Positions 8,724-16,908 of a stretch of 55,095 nucleotides of DNA are shown here, in pieces. Position numbers and translations under genes: made by a program. The stretch comes from Fulvimarina manganoxydans (GTDB lineage: Bacteria; Pseudomonadota; Alphaproteobacteria; Rhizobiales; Rhizobiaceae). The stretch lies in contig NZ_FWXR01000028.1 of NCBI RefSeq assembly GCF_900176465.1, forward strand, positions 1 to 55,095, read 5' to 3'. Under the pieces are notes generated by a model. The model was not told where the DNA came from. It did not search any database and saw only the letters and a list, made by a program, of their open reading frames with translations. Each line of letters begins with the position of its first letter. The first letter of the stretch is position 1.

Positions 8724-10664
8724 ATGACCCTTGTAAAAAAGCTCCTTGACTGGCTGGCCCTGCGGTCTGTCGAACCGGGACTTGCCCAAGCACAGTATCG
8801 CCAGCTTCAACGTCAGATCCCACTTCTTTACGCCCTCCTCAGCGTGAATGCGGTGGCCGTTGCCTTCACCCATCACGGGACGGCACCCGTCTGGATGACT
8901 TTCTGGATTCCTGGGCTTCTCGTCGCAGTGAGCGCCATAAGGCTCTTGATGTGGCTCAGGAGCCCGTCTGCCCTCGTGACGGATATGGAGGCCCTGCGTC
9001 ACCTCCGGCGGACGACGATCCTCGGCGCGGTCATCTCGCTCGCCTATATCTGCTGGTCTTTGAAGATCGGCGAATACGGCAACGAGCACCAACAGGCTCA
9101 TGTCGCCATTTTCATCGCCATCACGGTCATCGGATGCATCTTCTGCCTCATGCATCTACCGCAGGCAGCCTTTACGGTGACCGCGATCGTCACCCTGCCC
9201 TATCTGGCCTATTACGTCTCCCCAGACGATGCGGTCTTTACGGCGGTCGGCTTGAACATCCTGCTCGTCACGCTCGTCATGATCCGCGTGCTGCTCAATA
9301 GTTTCGACGGCTTCAGCAAGCTGATCCGCACGCAGATCGAAACCGAACGCCTCAACAAGGAGATCACCAAGCTCGCTCATACCGATATGCTGACGGGGCT
9401 GCCGAACAGGCGCCTTTTCTTTTCAGAAGCCGATGCCAGCATCGGGCGATGCCGGCGCGAGGGGCGCCCGCTCGCTCTCGGCGTCATCGACCTCGATCGC
9501 TTCAAGGCGGCCAACGACACCTTCGGTCACCTGTTCGGAGACCAGCTTCTCGAAGCGGTCGGCGCGCGTCTGACCGAGGTTTTCGAGGGCCATGGTCTCG
9601 TCGCCCGTTTGGGCGGCGACGAATTCGGCTTCATCCTTGAGGCAGAGGAGAGCGTCGTCGCCGATCTTGCTGCCCGGGCGTGCCAGCGCCTTGCTGAGCC
9701 ATTCCTCCTGGAAGAGGTGCGGGTATCCATCGGCGCCTCCTGTGGCATCGCCTCGATCAGGGACATCCCTGGCAGCTCCCGCGCGCTCTATGACGGCGCC
9801 GATTATGCGCTCTATAAGAGCAAGAGCGAGCGCCGCGGCTTCGCAACGCTCTATTCGCCCGAGCACGAGCGGAGCATTCGCTCGGAGCGCGCCATCGAAG
9901 CCGCGCTTCAGGTTGCCGATCTTCAGAACGAGATGACCGTCCATCTCCAGCCGATCGCGAGCCTCAACGGGGACGCCGTCTGCGCCTTCGAGGCGCTGGC
10001 GCGCTGGACCAGCCCGCAGCTCGGCTCCGTGCGGCCGGACATCTTCATCCCGCTTGCCGAGCGCACCGGCATCATGCATCGCCTCACCCTGACTCTTCTC
10101 GAAAAGGCCCTGACCACTCTCAAGCACGTTCCGGGCGAGACCCGGCTCTCCTTCAATCTGTCGGCCCATGACATCACTTGCACCGAGACAATCGTCGCGA
10201 TCACATCCCTCGTGACGACATCGGGGATCGACCCCTCACGCCTCGTCCTGGAGCTGACGGAAACGGCGGTGGTTCGCGACTTCACCGCCGCGCAAGCCTC
10301 GATCCGGCTCCTGCGCGCCCTCGGGATCAAGATCGCGCTCGATGATTTCGGCACCGGTCAGTCGAGCCTCAGCTATCTGCGCCGCTTGCCGATCGACCTG
10401 GTGAAGATCGACAGGAGCTTTGTCGCCGGCGCCGAGGAGCCGAAAGGCCGTGACCTCCTTTGCGCGATCGTGGCGTTCTGCAAATCCATGGGCATGAAAT
10501 GCGTCGCGGAAGGGGTCGAGACCGCCTCGCAACTGCATTTGCTGCGATCGATCGGCTGCGACGAGTACCAAGGCTATCTCCTTGCCAAGCCCATGCCGAT
10601 CGATGAGTTGATGCTATGGGAGGACAGCCGCGTCCAACCGCAGTGGCTCAGCCGGTCGGCTTGA
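8724..10664 (+). CDS. membrane-bound GGDEF-EAL protein (cyclic di-GMP turnover)
   Basis: 646 residues. The ATG at 8724 follows GGGAGA and was preferred to an upstream in-frame codon at 8688. About six hydrophobic segments (residues 30-205) anchor an N-terminal sensor region. Next comes a GGDEF domain (about 230-390) with an intact RLGGDEFG active site (cyclase), then an EAL domain (about 405-640) with FEALARW and LDDFGTGQSSLSYLRRLPID, which include the metal-binding residues of an active phosphodiesterase. The RxxD inhibition site normally five residues before GGDEF is absent (EGHG there), so product feedback on the cyclase is unlikely. Which activity dominates cannot be told from sequence. 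No neighbour suggests the signal sensed. Confidence 0.9.
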   Translation: MTLVKKLLDWLALRSVEPGLAQAQYRQLQRQIPLLYALLSVNAVAVAFTHHGTAPVWMTFWIPGLLVAVSAIRLLMWLRSPSALVTDMEALRHLRRTTILGAVISLAYICWSLKIGEYGNEHQQAHVAIFIAITVIGCIFCLMHLPQAAFTVTAIVTLPYLAYYVSPDDAVFTAVGLNILLVTLVMIRVLLNSFDGFSKLIRTQIETERLNKEITKLAHTDMLTGLPNRRLFFSEADASIGRCRREGRPLALGVIDLDRFKAANDTFGHLFGDQLLEAVGARLTEVFEGHGLVARLGGDEFGFILEAEESVVADLAARACQRLAEPFLLEEVRVSIGASCGIASIRDIPGSSRALYDGADYALYKSKSERRGFATLYSPEHERSIRSERAIEAALQVADLQNEMTVHLQPIASLNGDAVCAFEALARWTSPQLGSVRPDIFIPLAERTGIMHRLTLTLLEKALTTLKHVPGETRLSFNLSAHDITCTETIVAITSLVTTSGIDPSRLVLELTETAVVRDFTAAQASIRLLRALGIKIALDDFGTGQSSLSYLRRLPIDLVKIDRSFVAGAEEPKGRDLLCAIVAFCKSMGMKCVAEGVETASQLHLLRSIGCDEYQGYLLAKPMPIDELMLWEDSRVQPQWLSRSA

Positions 10665-10761
10665 AAACCGGCCTGATGTCTGAGTGCGGAGCCCTGGATA
10701 GACGCCGTTCGGTGCAAGTGTTGCGCACGATGCGCGTCGACGACGCCGACCGCTGCATTCA

Positions 10762-10777
10762 GTTGACAGCTGCCAAC
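10762..10777. promoter_or_regulatory. parS centromere site 2
   Basis: GTTGACAGCTGCCAAC matches the repABC parS consensus GTTNNCNGCNNNNAAC. It differs by one base from the perfect palindrome inside repA at 13512-13527. It lies 100 bp downstream of the third gene of the replication cassette, so the two sites bracket the cassette. RepB is the expected ligand. Confidence 0.8.
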
Positions 10778-10834
10778 GCTCGGAAGCATCCACAATCCGC
10801 CCAAGCAAAAGCCGCACCGTCTCATTGAAGAAGG

Positions 10835-10850
10835 CGCTCAAGGGTGAGCG
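10835..10850. terminator. hairpin downstream of the rep cassette
   Basis: CGCTCA and TGAGCG form a perfect 6-bp stem with an AGGG loop, 28 bp after the stop of the last (leftward) rep gene. On the leftward strand the stem is followed by CCTTCTTC rather than a clean T-run, so it is at best a weak intrinsic terminator. Confidence 0.3.
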
Positions 10851-10877
10851 ATGTCGAATGGACGCCTTAGAGGGCGG

Positions 10878-11861
10878 TTAGCTGGGCCCTATGAGCGCCG
10901 CGCCGTGGTAATTCTCATGGGCATTTTGGAATCTATAAGAGGAATCATTATCGGTTTGGTTTTTGGATGACAGAACTGTCATACCCTTCTCATCTCGCAA
11001 CCCTGCAACCCGTACCGTCCTGCTCCCTGTCGCAAACGGCAGGAAGGGCTTTGCAAGGGCGCTTTCTCCCAGCCAGCGAGCAAGGCCCTTGGGTTCGGTG
11101 AAGAAGGGCATCACCGCTTCCGTGATCTCGATCACGAGGCCGGTGTGAAACCCCCTCGCTGTGCGCCGGATTTCGGTGACGATATAGCCGAAGCGTTCCA
11201 GATCGCCGAGATAGCGGCGGATCGTGCGGGTCGAGCGGCTCATGATCGCCGCAAGCGTTCCTTTAGCCGCTTCGGTGCGCCGTCCCTTGCCGCAGCGCGC
11301 GCGTAAGACGACGAGCAGGGCCCGTGCGCCCGGCGTCAGCCGATCGTCACGCAGCGCGGTCGTCGCCATCGGATTGGCATATTGGCGCGAGGCATTGGGC
11401 GCCGGGCGGCTGTGGCGCGGCCGGGCGACAGGCGGACGCGGAGCCCCCTTCCCCGAAGCGATCGGGCGTTGCGGCTTTTCCGGCTGCAGCGCGCCGATCT
11501 TGGCCGAGCGGCGCTGGGCCTCGGCAAAGGATATCAGTCCTTCGCGAAACTCGCGCCAGATCGCGGCCTTCGCCTCGAAGCTCGGCGCGGCCTGACGGCG
11601 CGCGGTCTCGGCGACCTCGATCGCGAAAAGGTCCGGCTCGCCGGTGCCCTCATGCGCCGGTCCGGCTGAAGCCATAGCGTCCGCGGCCGGTGAAAAACCC
11701 GCTCCTGCGAGACCCTGGCGCCTCGTCAAATCCGTCGAGGCCGCCGGGCTACGCGGTTCGATCGCAGCGCTCTTCAAGCCAAGCCCTATCGGCCGCTCGC
11801 CCCTCAAAATCGGGTCGAACGTTCCTCGTGCGCCAGGCGCACCTCTCCTGTCGTCCGTCAC
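10878..11861 (-). CDS. winged-helix protein in the repC position, candidate replication initiator
   Basis: 327 residues from a GTG at 11861 that has AAGGAAGG five bases upstream; the frame is open to a TTG at 11885, which has no such site. The first 165 residues are basic, proline-rich and probably disordered. Residues 165-260 read as a winged helix-turn-helix (LTPGARALLVVLRARC, then SRSTRTIRRYLGDLERFGYI). This does not look like RepC, which is about 400 residues and carries a different N-terminal winged helix (RP-C domain). Its position after repA and repB, with a counter-transcribed RNA just upstream, is exactly that of repC, so I infer a replication initiator or a replication control protein. 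The 3' end of the gene is unusually AT-rich. Confidence 0.6.
   Translation of the reverse strand: MTDDRRGAPGARGTFDPILRGERPIGLGLKSAAIEPRSPAASTDLTRRQGLAGAGFSPAADAMASAGPAHEGTGEPDLFAIEVAETARRQAAPSFEAKAAIWREFREGLISFAEAQRRSAKIGALQPEKPQRPIASGKGAPRPPVARPRHSRPAPNASRQYANPMATTALRDDRLTPGARALLVVLRARCGKGRRTEAAKGTLAAIMSRSTRTIRRYLGDLERFGYIVTEIRRTARGFHTGLVIEITEAVMPFFTEPKGLARWLGESALAKPFLPFATGSRTVRVAGLRDEKGMTVLSSKNQTDNDSSYRFQNAHENYHGAALIGPS
10905..10985. other. AT-rich tract at the end of the repC-position gene, oriV candidate
   Basis: About 80 bp with clearly more A and T than the surrounding sequence, encoding an Asn/Ser-rich tail. In repABC plasmids the origin of replication lies in an AT-rich part of repC, so this is the best origin candidate in the cassette. 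I see no iteron array. Confidence 0.35.
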
Positions 11862-11917
11862 GTCGTCCTTCCTTGCGCGAGGCAAACGAAGGCCGTGGCG
11901 GGAAACCGCATTTATCG

Positions 11918-11946
11918 TTGACGAGTGAGTCGGAAGAACCTAAGTC
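11918..11946 (+). promoter_or_regulatory. promoter of the counter-transcribed RNA
   Basis: TTGACG (11918-11923) and TAAGTC (11941-11946) with a 17-bp spacer form a good sigma-70-type promoter reading rightwards, against the rep operon, just upstream of a short terminated transcript. Confidence 0.6.
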
Positions 11947-11952
11947 AGAGGT

Positions 11953-12007
11953 GTCTAGTCTTTGAGAAGGTCCTGCAAGCGGCTCCCGCTTCGGGGCCTT
12001 TTTCTTT
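11953..12007 (+). ncRNA. antisense (counter-transcribed) RNA between repB and the repC-position gene
   Basis: A transcript of about 50 nt is predicted from the promoter at 11918-11946 to an intrinsic terminator ending in the T-run at 11999-12007. It lies in the 206-bp gap between repB and the third gene, antisense to the operon mRNA. In repABC replicons a small RNA of this size, place and orientation pairs with the mRNA leader and blocks repC translation, setting copy number and incompatibility. The same role is inferred here, although the third gene is not a typical repC. Confidence 0.6.
11969..12007 (+). terminator. intrinsic terminator of the antisense RNA
   Basis: The inner stem AAGCGG/CCGCTT (loop CTC) is extended by an outer stem GGTCC/GGGCC, and TTTTTCTTT follows. 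The inner stem is perfect, and the T-run starts right after the outer stem. Confidence 0.7.
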
Positions 12008-12067
12008 GCCTATGGCGTCTCCTGGCATTGTCGTTTCATGGGTGAAATCCGGACGGGGAGGGGCCTT

Positions 12068-13285
12068 TCAGCCGCCCGCATCCGCCTCTTCGTCCTCGCT
12101 TGGCGCTCTGTCTGCGGCGCCTTCGGCGAGGAACGTCTCATAGAGACCGGGCAAGCGGTCGGCGACGAAACGGGCGAAATCCGCCCCGTCATCGGTCGCA
12201 AAGGCAAGGCTCATGCGCTTCTTCTCCCCCCGCTTCATCACCGCAAGGGTGGCGCCACCTGCGCCTTTGACCGCTTCTTCACCTGCCCTCCCCGCGCTTG
12301 CTGCCGGCCCATGCATGCGTTTCAAAAGCGCGCGGAACCGGGCATCAGAATCGGCGATCGCGGAAAAGCTTTCGCGGGAGATGAATTCGAAGGCCCGATC
12401 GCTTGCGCCCCGGCGCATCATCAACTCGCCAAGCTCGCCCCAGCGCGGCCGCCCCACTTTGGGCGCCGGGCCGATGGCGGCGGCGATCGCCTGGGGAATT
12501 CGGCTTGCCACTTGAAGAAGGCGGGTGAGCTCGGTCTTGTCGACGCCGATCGCCGCCCCGATCGTCTCGCGGGAAAAGCCGGCGCCTTCGAGCCCCTTGG
12601 CGAAGAAGGCGCGCTCGATGAAGCTCAAGTCCCGGCGTTCGGCATTTTCGCGCCCCTGCGCGAGGATCAGCTCCTCGTCGCTCAAAGGGCGCACGATGGC
12701 GCGTACGCGAAGGCCGAGCTCGCGGGCCGCGCGCACCCGTCGATGACCATAGGCCGTCTCGTAATAGCCCTCGGCCCGTTTGGCCTCGTCGGCATGGGGC
12801 CGCAGAAGCACCGGCACGGTCTGACCACCAGCCGATATCGAGGCCTTCAGCGCCTCGAAGCCCGCATCGAGATCGCCCGAGCGCGACAGCCGGTCGGTGA
12901 CGGGGGAGGGGAGGATGAGATCGGGATCGACGAGCACCACGCGCCCACCCGTCGCCGCCTCCGCCCGCAGCGCCTTGGCGGCCTCCGCCTCGCGCGCCAT
13001 CTCGCCCCAGGACTGGCGCATGGCATTGATCGCTCCTGAGCGCACATGCTCGCCGGAGCGGGGGAGGGCGGTCGTGGTCGTCTCAGGGGAGGAGTCAGAC
13101 GCAGCATCCTCCGGCATGGCCAAGGCTGTCGCCTTCTCCGCGTTGTCCTGTAGGCTTGGGCTTGGCGCGGGCACGCCCTCTGCCGGTTTGCCAGAAGAGG
13201 CCGGCCCAGTCTCGGCGTCCGGCTCGCTCGCAGACGAAGAGCTACCCGAAAGAAGCGCCCGGAGGGCATCCTTGCGTTTTACCAT
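12068..13285 (-). CDS. repB: plasmid partition protein RepB (ParB family)
   Basis: 405 residues. The ATG at 13285 has AGGAGG eight bases upstream and opens with VKRKDALRALLSG, the usual basic start of RepB; a longer frame from 13330 lacks this. Residues 110-220 form the ParB nucleotide-binding region (PVLLRPH, then ETAYGHRRVRAARELGLRV, with the GHRR box). A central helix-turn-helix follows (SRETIGAAIGVDKTELTRLLQVA) that should bind parS. The N-terminal 90 residues are Ser/Glu/Pro-rich. It binds the two parS sites seen at 13512 and 10762 and works with RepA to place plasmid copies in daughter cells. The gap to repA is 181 bp, which is long for an operon of this kind. Confidence 0.92.
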   Translation of the reverse strand: MVKRKDALRALLSGSSSSASEPDAETGPASSGKPAEGVPAPSPSLQDNAEKATALAMPEDAASDSSPETTTTALPRSGEHVRSGAINAMRQSWGEMAREAEAAKALRAEAATGGRVVLVDPDLILPSPVTDRLSRSGDLDAGFEALKASISAGGQTVPVLLRPHADEAKRAEGYYETAYGHRRVRAARELGLRVRAIVRPLSDEELILAQGRENAERRDLSFIERAFFAKGLEGAGFSRETIGAAIGVDKTELTRLLQVASRIPQAIAAAIGPAPKVGRPRWGELGELMMRRGASDRAFEFISRESFSAIADSDARFRALLKRMHGPAASAGRAGEEAVKGAGGATLAVMKRGEKKRMSLAFATDDGADFARFVADRLPGLYETFLAEGAADRAPSEDEEADAGG

Positions 13286-13466
13286 GGCGAGGCCTCCTGT
13301 CCGCTCGATTCCCATTTCGTCCCCCAACACGGCGCCAAGAATGAGCCAATGCGTGGGGAGGGGGGAAATCTCGGATGGGATTTTTTTGGTCTTGAGACCC
13401 GGGCGATCGTCGCCGCACAGGGCTCATTCCTTGAGATAAAACGGATTTCCGCTCTTGCGCCCTCTC

Positions 13467-14708
13467 TCATGATCGCCCCCAGGCCGCCCGAAGCAGCGCT
13501 TCGATTTCCCCGTTGACAGCTGTCAACGACTCCATGGCTCGGTCATAGGTGCCGCGCGAAAAGTTCTCCCGGCCGACCTCGTAAAGGGTCTGTTTGGTGA
13601 GACCGGCATCGGACACGGCCGTCGATTTCAGCATGGCATTGGTCAGCACCCGCTCGCCGAACTGGGCGCGCAGAAAGCCGGTGATCTGGGCCTGCGGCCC
13701 GTCATGGGGCTCGTAGCGGGTGACGAGATAGCGCAGAAAATCGAAATTGAGCGAGGCGCCCGCCTCCCGCACGACGCTGAGGAGGTCGGCAGTCATGAAC
13801 AGGAACTGGCTCATGGAGGCGACATCCAGCATCTGCGGATGGACGGTGACGAGAACGGAGGTCGCGGCGCAGAGCGCACCGAGGGTCAGAAAGCCGAGCT
13901 GCGGCGGGCAGTCGATCACCACCACGTCGAAGTCCTCCGCCACCTCCTCGACCGCCGCCCCGAGCCGGGCAAAGAAGGGCATGTCGCCCGCCGTCCCATG
14001 TTCGGCGAGCTGGCGCGGCGTCGTGTGCTCGAATTCCTGAAGCTCCAGATTGCCCGGCACGAGGGAGAGCCCGTCGAAATAGGTGGGCCGGACGATCTCT
14101 TTCAGCGGGCGCCGCTGATCGTCATAGCGGATCGCGCCATAGAGCGTGTCGTTGCCGGTCAGATCGAGTTCCGGCTGATAGCCGAGAAGGGCGGAGAAGG
14201 AGGCCTGGGGATCGAGATCGATGCCAAGCGTGCGATAGCCTTCGAGCGCGAGATATTGGGCGAGATGGGCCGCCGTCGTGGTCTTGCCCGAGCCGCCCTT
14301 GAAATTGGTGACGGCGATGACCTGGAGATGCTCGCCGCGTTGAGGGTCGCGCCATTTCAGATATTGGCGCGCCTTGGCACCGCCGGCCTCGTGCTGGCCG
14401 GCGAGATGGGCGCGAAGGGCGTTGATCGTCTCCAGCGTATAGGAGCGCCGGCCATTGGCCTGGGTTTCGGGCTGCGGCCCGTCGCCGGACAAGGAGAGCT
14501 GGCGCAGATAGCCGTCGGAGACGCCGATCAGCTTGGCCGCCTCGCCGGAGGTGAAGGCCCGCAACGCCTTCTTGGCCGAGGGCGGAAACAGCCGCTCGCG
14601 CATGGCCGAGAGCTGGCTCGACAACAGCTCGGCATCCCTGGCAATCTGTTCGTCGGCCTGCGCCACCGGCCTCATCTCCGCAACCATGGGTCCTCGCGTC
14701 TCCTCCAT
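13467..14708 (-). CDS. repA: plasmid partition ATPase RepA (ParA family)
   Basis: 413 residues, normal for RepA. Residues 50-105 hold an N-terminal helix-turn-helix (TSGEAAKLIGVSDGYLRQLS), used in known RepA proteins for repression of their own operon. The Walker A motif FKGGSGKTT is at about 136-144, with the deviant lysine of ParA proteins; DLDPQASFSALLG follows, and VVVIDCPPQLG is the Walker B-like segment. The start at 14708 follows AGGATGGTCAGGG; a second ATG at 14687 is possible. A parS palindrome lies inside the 3' end of the coding sequence, spelling SLTAVN in the protein. Confidence 0.93.
   Translation of the reverse strand: MEETRGPMVAEMRPVAQADEQIARDAELLSSQLSAMRERLFPPSAKKALRAFTSGEAAKLIGVSDGYLRQLSLSGDGPQPETQANGRRSYTLETINALRAHLAGQHEAGGAKARQYLKWRDPQRGEHLQVIAVTNFKGGSGKTTTAAHLAQYLALEGYRTLGIDLDPQASFSALLGYQPELDLTGNDTLYGAIRYDDQRRPLKEIVRPTYFDGLSLVPGNLELQEFEHTTPRQLAEHGTAGDMPFFARLGAAVEEVAEDFDVVVIDCPPQLGFLTLGALCAATSVLVTVHPQMLDVASMSQFLFMTADLLSVVREAGASLNFDFLRYLVTRYEPHDGPQAQITGFLRAQFGERVLTNAMLKSTAVSDAGLTKQTLYEVGRENFSRGTYDRAMESLTAVNGEIEALLRAAWGRS
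13512..13527. promoter_or_regulatory. parS centromere site 1 (inside repA)
   Basis: GTTGACAGCTGTCAAC is a perfect 16-bp palindrome and fits the repABC parS consensus GTTNNCNGCNNNNAAC at every fixed position. It is embedded in the last 20 codons of repA. RepB is the expected ligand. Confidence 0.88.
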
Positions 14709-15208
14709 CCCTGACCATCCTGCGAAGCGCGGTATGCCGAAAAACCGGTACCCGCCCTTCGCCCGGCGCTCGTATTCTCCTCCGAGAATTCCGGCCCGCA
14801 GCTTCGTCTTGCGTCCGTTGTTACGCCTTCAAGATGGAGCGACGCTTGTTTTCCGTTAGCAGCGTTGGCAAAGCCGCCGAGTCGAGTCAAGTCGCTCGGC
14901 CTTAAGCGAGCCGCTCGGCGTGTTCAGATCGGCTCGGGCTGCCGGACGCTTCACGACCGGTCAAGGCTGGGCTTGGAGGCCACTTCGCCCGCTGGCGGAT
15001 CCCGGCCCTTTCGGCAGCATGAGAGGCTCGACGATCGGTCATCGATACCAGGCTAAGGAGTTTTAGAACCGTTACAGGTTTGCACCCGTCCGCTTCGGAC
15101 TAGCTCTTTTCCGAACATTCAAAGGATTTCCCCGCCAAGGGGTTAGCCCTGTTTTGATCAAGACGGGGGCGGGGCTTTTCGTGCCTTGCGCCACCTGTCC
15201 AGCAAGGG
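14709..15208. other. intergenic region upstream of repA and paoA
   Basis: About 500 bp between divergent repA (leftward) and paoA (rightward). It contains a dispersed repeat copy (14737-14771) and a small hairpin GTCCG-CTT-CGGAC at 15088-15100. Both operon promoters must be here, but no clear -35/-10 pair stands out. No small gene is evident. Confidence 0.4.
14737..14771 (-). repeat. dispersed palindromic repeat, family 1, copy 1
   Basis: On the minus strand it reads GAGCGCCGGGCGAAGGGCGG, then GTACCGGTTTTTCGG, closely matching the copy at 32161-32210 and, less so, 24315-24354. The GGGTACCGGTTTTTCG core is the most constant part. It lies about 30 bp upstream of repA. Confidence 0.6.
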
Positions 15209-15877
15209 ATGGAGATCATGGGCCATCATCGACCATCGAAGGGCAGAGAGGACGGGGGCGGCATGGCGGTCACCCGGCGGAGCTTTCTCGGCGGAACCGC
15301 GACCGCCGGCGCTTCGGCGCTCGCCGGCGTTGCCGGCGCGGCGCGCCAGGCGATTGCCCAGGAGGTGGACGATGCCGGCGGCGAGAGCGTCGATGTCAGC
15401 CTCGTCATCAATGGCGTCACCTATGAGCGCCGTCTCGACACGCGCACCAGCCTTCTCGACCTTCTGCGGGAGGAACTCGACCTCACCGGCACCAAGGTCG
15501 GCTGCAATCACGGCCAATGCGGCGCCTGCACCGTTCTGATGAACGGCACGCGCATCAATTCCTGTCTGACGCTCGCGGCCATGGCCGATGGCGCCCGCAT
15601 CACCACGATCGAAGGGGTGGCGAGCGCCGAGGGTGAGCTTCATCCGATGCAGGCGGCCTTTCTCGAACATGACGGCTTTCAATGCGGCTATTGCACGCCG
15701 GGCCAGATCGTCTCGGCGATCGGCTGCGTGAAGGAGGGCCATGCCACGAGCGAGGCCGAGATCCGCGAATATATGTCCGGAAATCTCTGCCGTTGCGGAG
15801 CCTATAAGGGCATTACCGAGGCCATCATGGAGGCCCGCGAGGCGACGCACTCAAGCGAAGTCGGAGGTCAGTCGTGA
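15209..15877 (+). CDS. paoA: aldehyde dehydrogenase iron-sulfur subunit PaoA, Tat-exported
   Basis: 222 residues. A twin-arginine signal (TRRSFLGG, about residues 22-29, with a hydrophobic stretch to about 50) marks export of a folded cofactor protein. Eight cysteines bind two [2Fe-2S] clusters: C99, C104, C107 and C119 in the plant-ferredoxin-like part, and C159, C162, C194 and C196 in the alpha-helical part (QCGYCTPGQ, LCRCGAYKGI). This is the layout of E. coli PaoA (YagT), the small subunit of the periplasmic PaoABC aldehyde oxidoreductase. The ATG at 15209 follows GCAAGGG; ATGs at 15218 and 15263 are alternatives. The stop overlaps the paoB GTG start by four bases. Confidence 0.9.
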   Translation: MEIMGHHRPSKGREDGGGMAVTRRSFLGGTATAGASALAGVAGAARQAIAQEVDDAGGESVDVSLVINGVTYERRLDTRTSLLDLLREELDLTGTKVGCNHGQCGACTVLMNGTRINSCLTLAAMADGARITTIEGVASAEGELHPMQAAFLEHDGFQCGYCTPGQIVSAIGCVKEGHATSEAEIREYMSGNLCRCGAYKGITEAIMEAREATHSSEVGGQS

Positions 15878-16908
15878 AGCCCTTCCGCTACCAAGCACCA
15901 AGCTCCGTCGATGCCGCCGTCGAGGCGGTCGAGCCCATGGGTGTCCCTGGCCAGGGCGGGGCGTTCCTTGCCGGCGGCACGACGCTGATCGACCTCATGA
16001 AGCTCAGTGTGGCCACGCCGCCAAGCGTCACCGACATCAAGAATCTGAGCCTCGACGGGATCGAGGAGGCCGATGGCGAGGTCCGCGTCGGCGCCCGGGT
16101 CACCATGGCCGAGGCCGCCAGCCATCCGATCTTTCTCGACCGCGCACCAGTTCTCTCCGACGCGCTCTGGAAGGCGGCGAGCCCGCAGCTGCGCAATGTG
16201 GCGACGCTCGGCGGAAACATCCTTCAGCGCACGCGCTGCCCCTATTTCCGCGACAATGTCAGCCCCTGCAACAAGCGCGATCCGGGCTCCGGCTGCGCGG
16301 CGATCGGCGGCATCAACCGCCTCCTCGCCGTGCTCGGCACGTCGGAAAGCTGCATCGCGACCTATGCCGGCGACTTCGCCAATGCGCTGATCCTGTTTGA
16401 TACGACGGTCGAGACCCATCGCGCCGCGGAAGGCCCGCGCCAGATCGAGCTTGAGGACCTGCATGTCCTGCCCGAGGATCACCCCGAGCGCGAGACGGTG
16501 CTTGCCGATGACGAGCTGATCACCGGCTATCGCTTTCGCCTGCCCGATTGGGCGCGCCGGTCGGTCTATGTGAAGGCGCGCGACCGGGAATCCTATGCCT
16601 TCGCGCTCGCCTCCGCCGCCGTCGCCCTCGATCTCGACGGCGAGACGATCCGCGAGGCGCGGATCGGTCTCGGTGGCGTCGCCACCGTGCCCTGGCGGGC
16701 GCGGGAGGCGGAAGACTTTCTGAAAGGCAAGACGGTGAGCGAGGAGACCGGGCTTCAAGCCGGGCGCATCGCCTTCGAAAGCGCCCAAGGCTACGAGCAC
16801 AACGCCTTCAAGATCCCGCTCGGGCGGCAGGTCGTCGCGAAAGCGATCTTCGATGCCGCGCGCAAGGATGTCTCCGGTTCCGCCGGACAGTCGGAAGGAG
16901 CCAACTGA
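15874..16908 (+). CDS. paoB: aldehyde dehydrogenase FAD subunit PaoB
   Basis: 344 residues, GTG start overlapping the paoA stop (GTGA). It belongs to the xanthine-dehydrogenase FAD-binding family: the FLAGGTTLIDLMKL segment near residue 31 is the FAD loop. An insert with C122, C132, C141 and C160 (TRCPYFRDNVSPCNKRD, GSGCAAIGG) matches the place where PaoB carries an extra [4Fe-4S] cluster, a trait that separates PaoABC from ordinary xanthine dehydrogenases. It passes electrons from the iron-sulfur clusters to the final acceptor. Confidence 0.9.
   Translation: MKPFRYQAPSSVDAAVEAVEPMGVPGQGGAFLAGGTTLIDLMKLSVATPPSVTDIKNLSLDGIEEADGEVRVGARVTMAEAASHPIFLDRAPVLSDALWKAASPQLRNVATLGGNILQRTRCPYFRDNVSPCNKRDPGSGCAAIGGINRLLAVLGTSESCIATYAGDFANALILFDTTVETHRAAEGPRQIELEDLHVLPEDHPERETVLADDELITGYRFRLPDWARRSVYVKARDRESYAFALASAAVALDLDGETIREARIGLGGVATVPWRAREAEDFLKGKTVSEETGLQAGRIAFESAQGYEHNAFKIPLGRQVVAKAIFDAARKDVSGSAGQSEGAN

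Noticed and set aside
12038-13039. 333-residue rightward frame opposite repB
   Set aside because: Composition is that of an antisense shadow, and repB on the other strand has full family motifs.
15118-15180. CCCCGCC/GGCGGGG pairing before paoA as a terminator or riboswitch
   Set aside because: The loop is about 40 bases and no conserved riboswitch core is visible.
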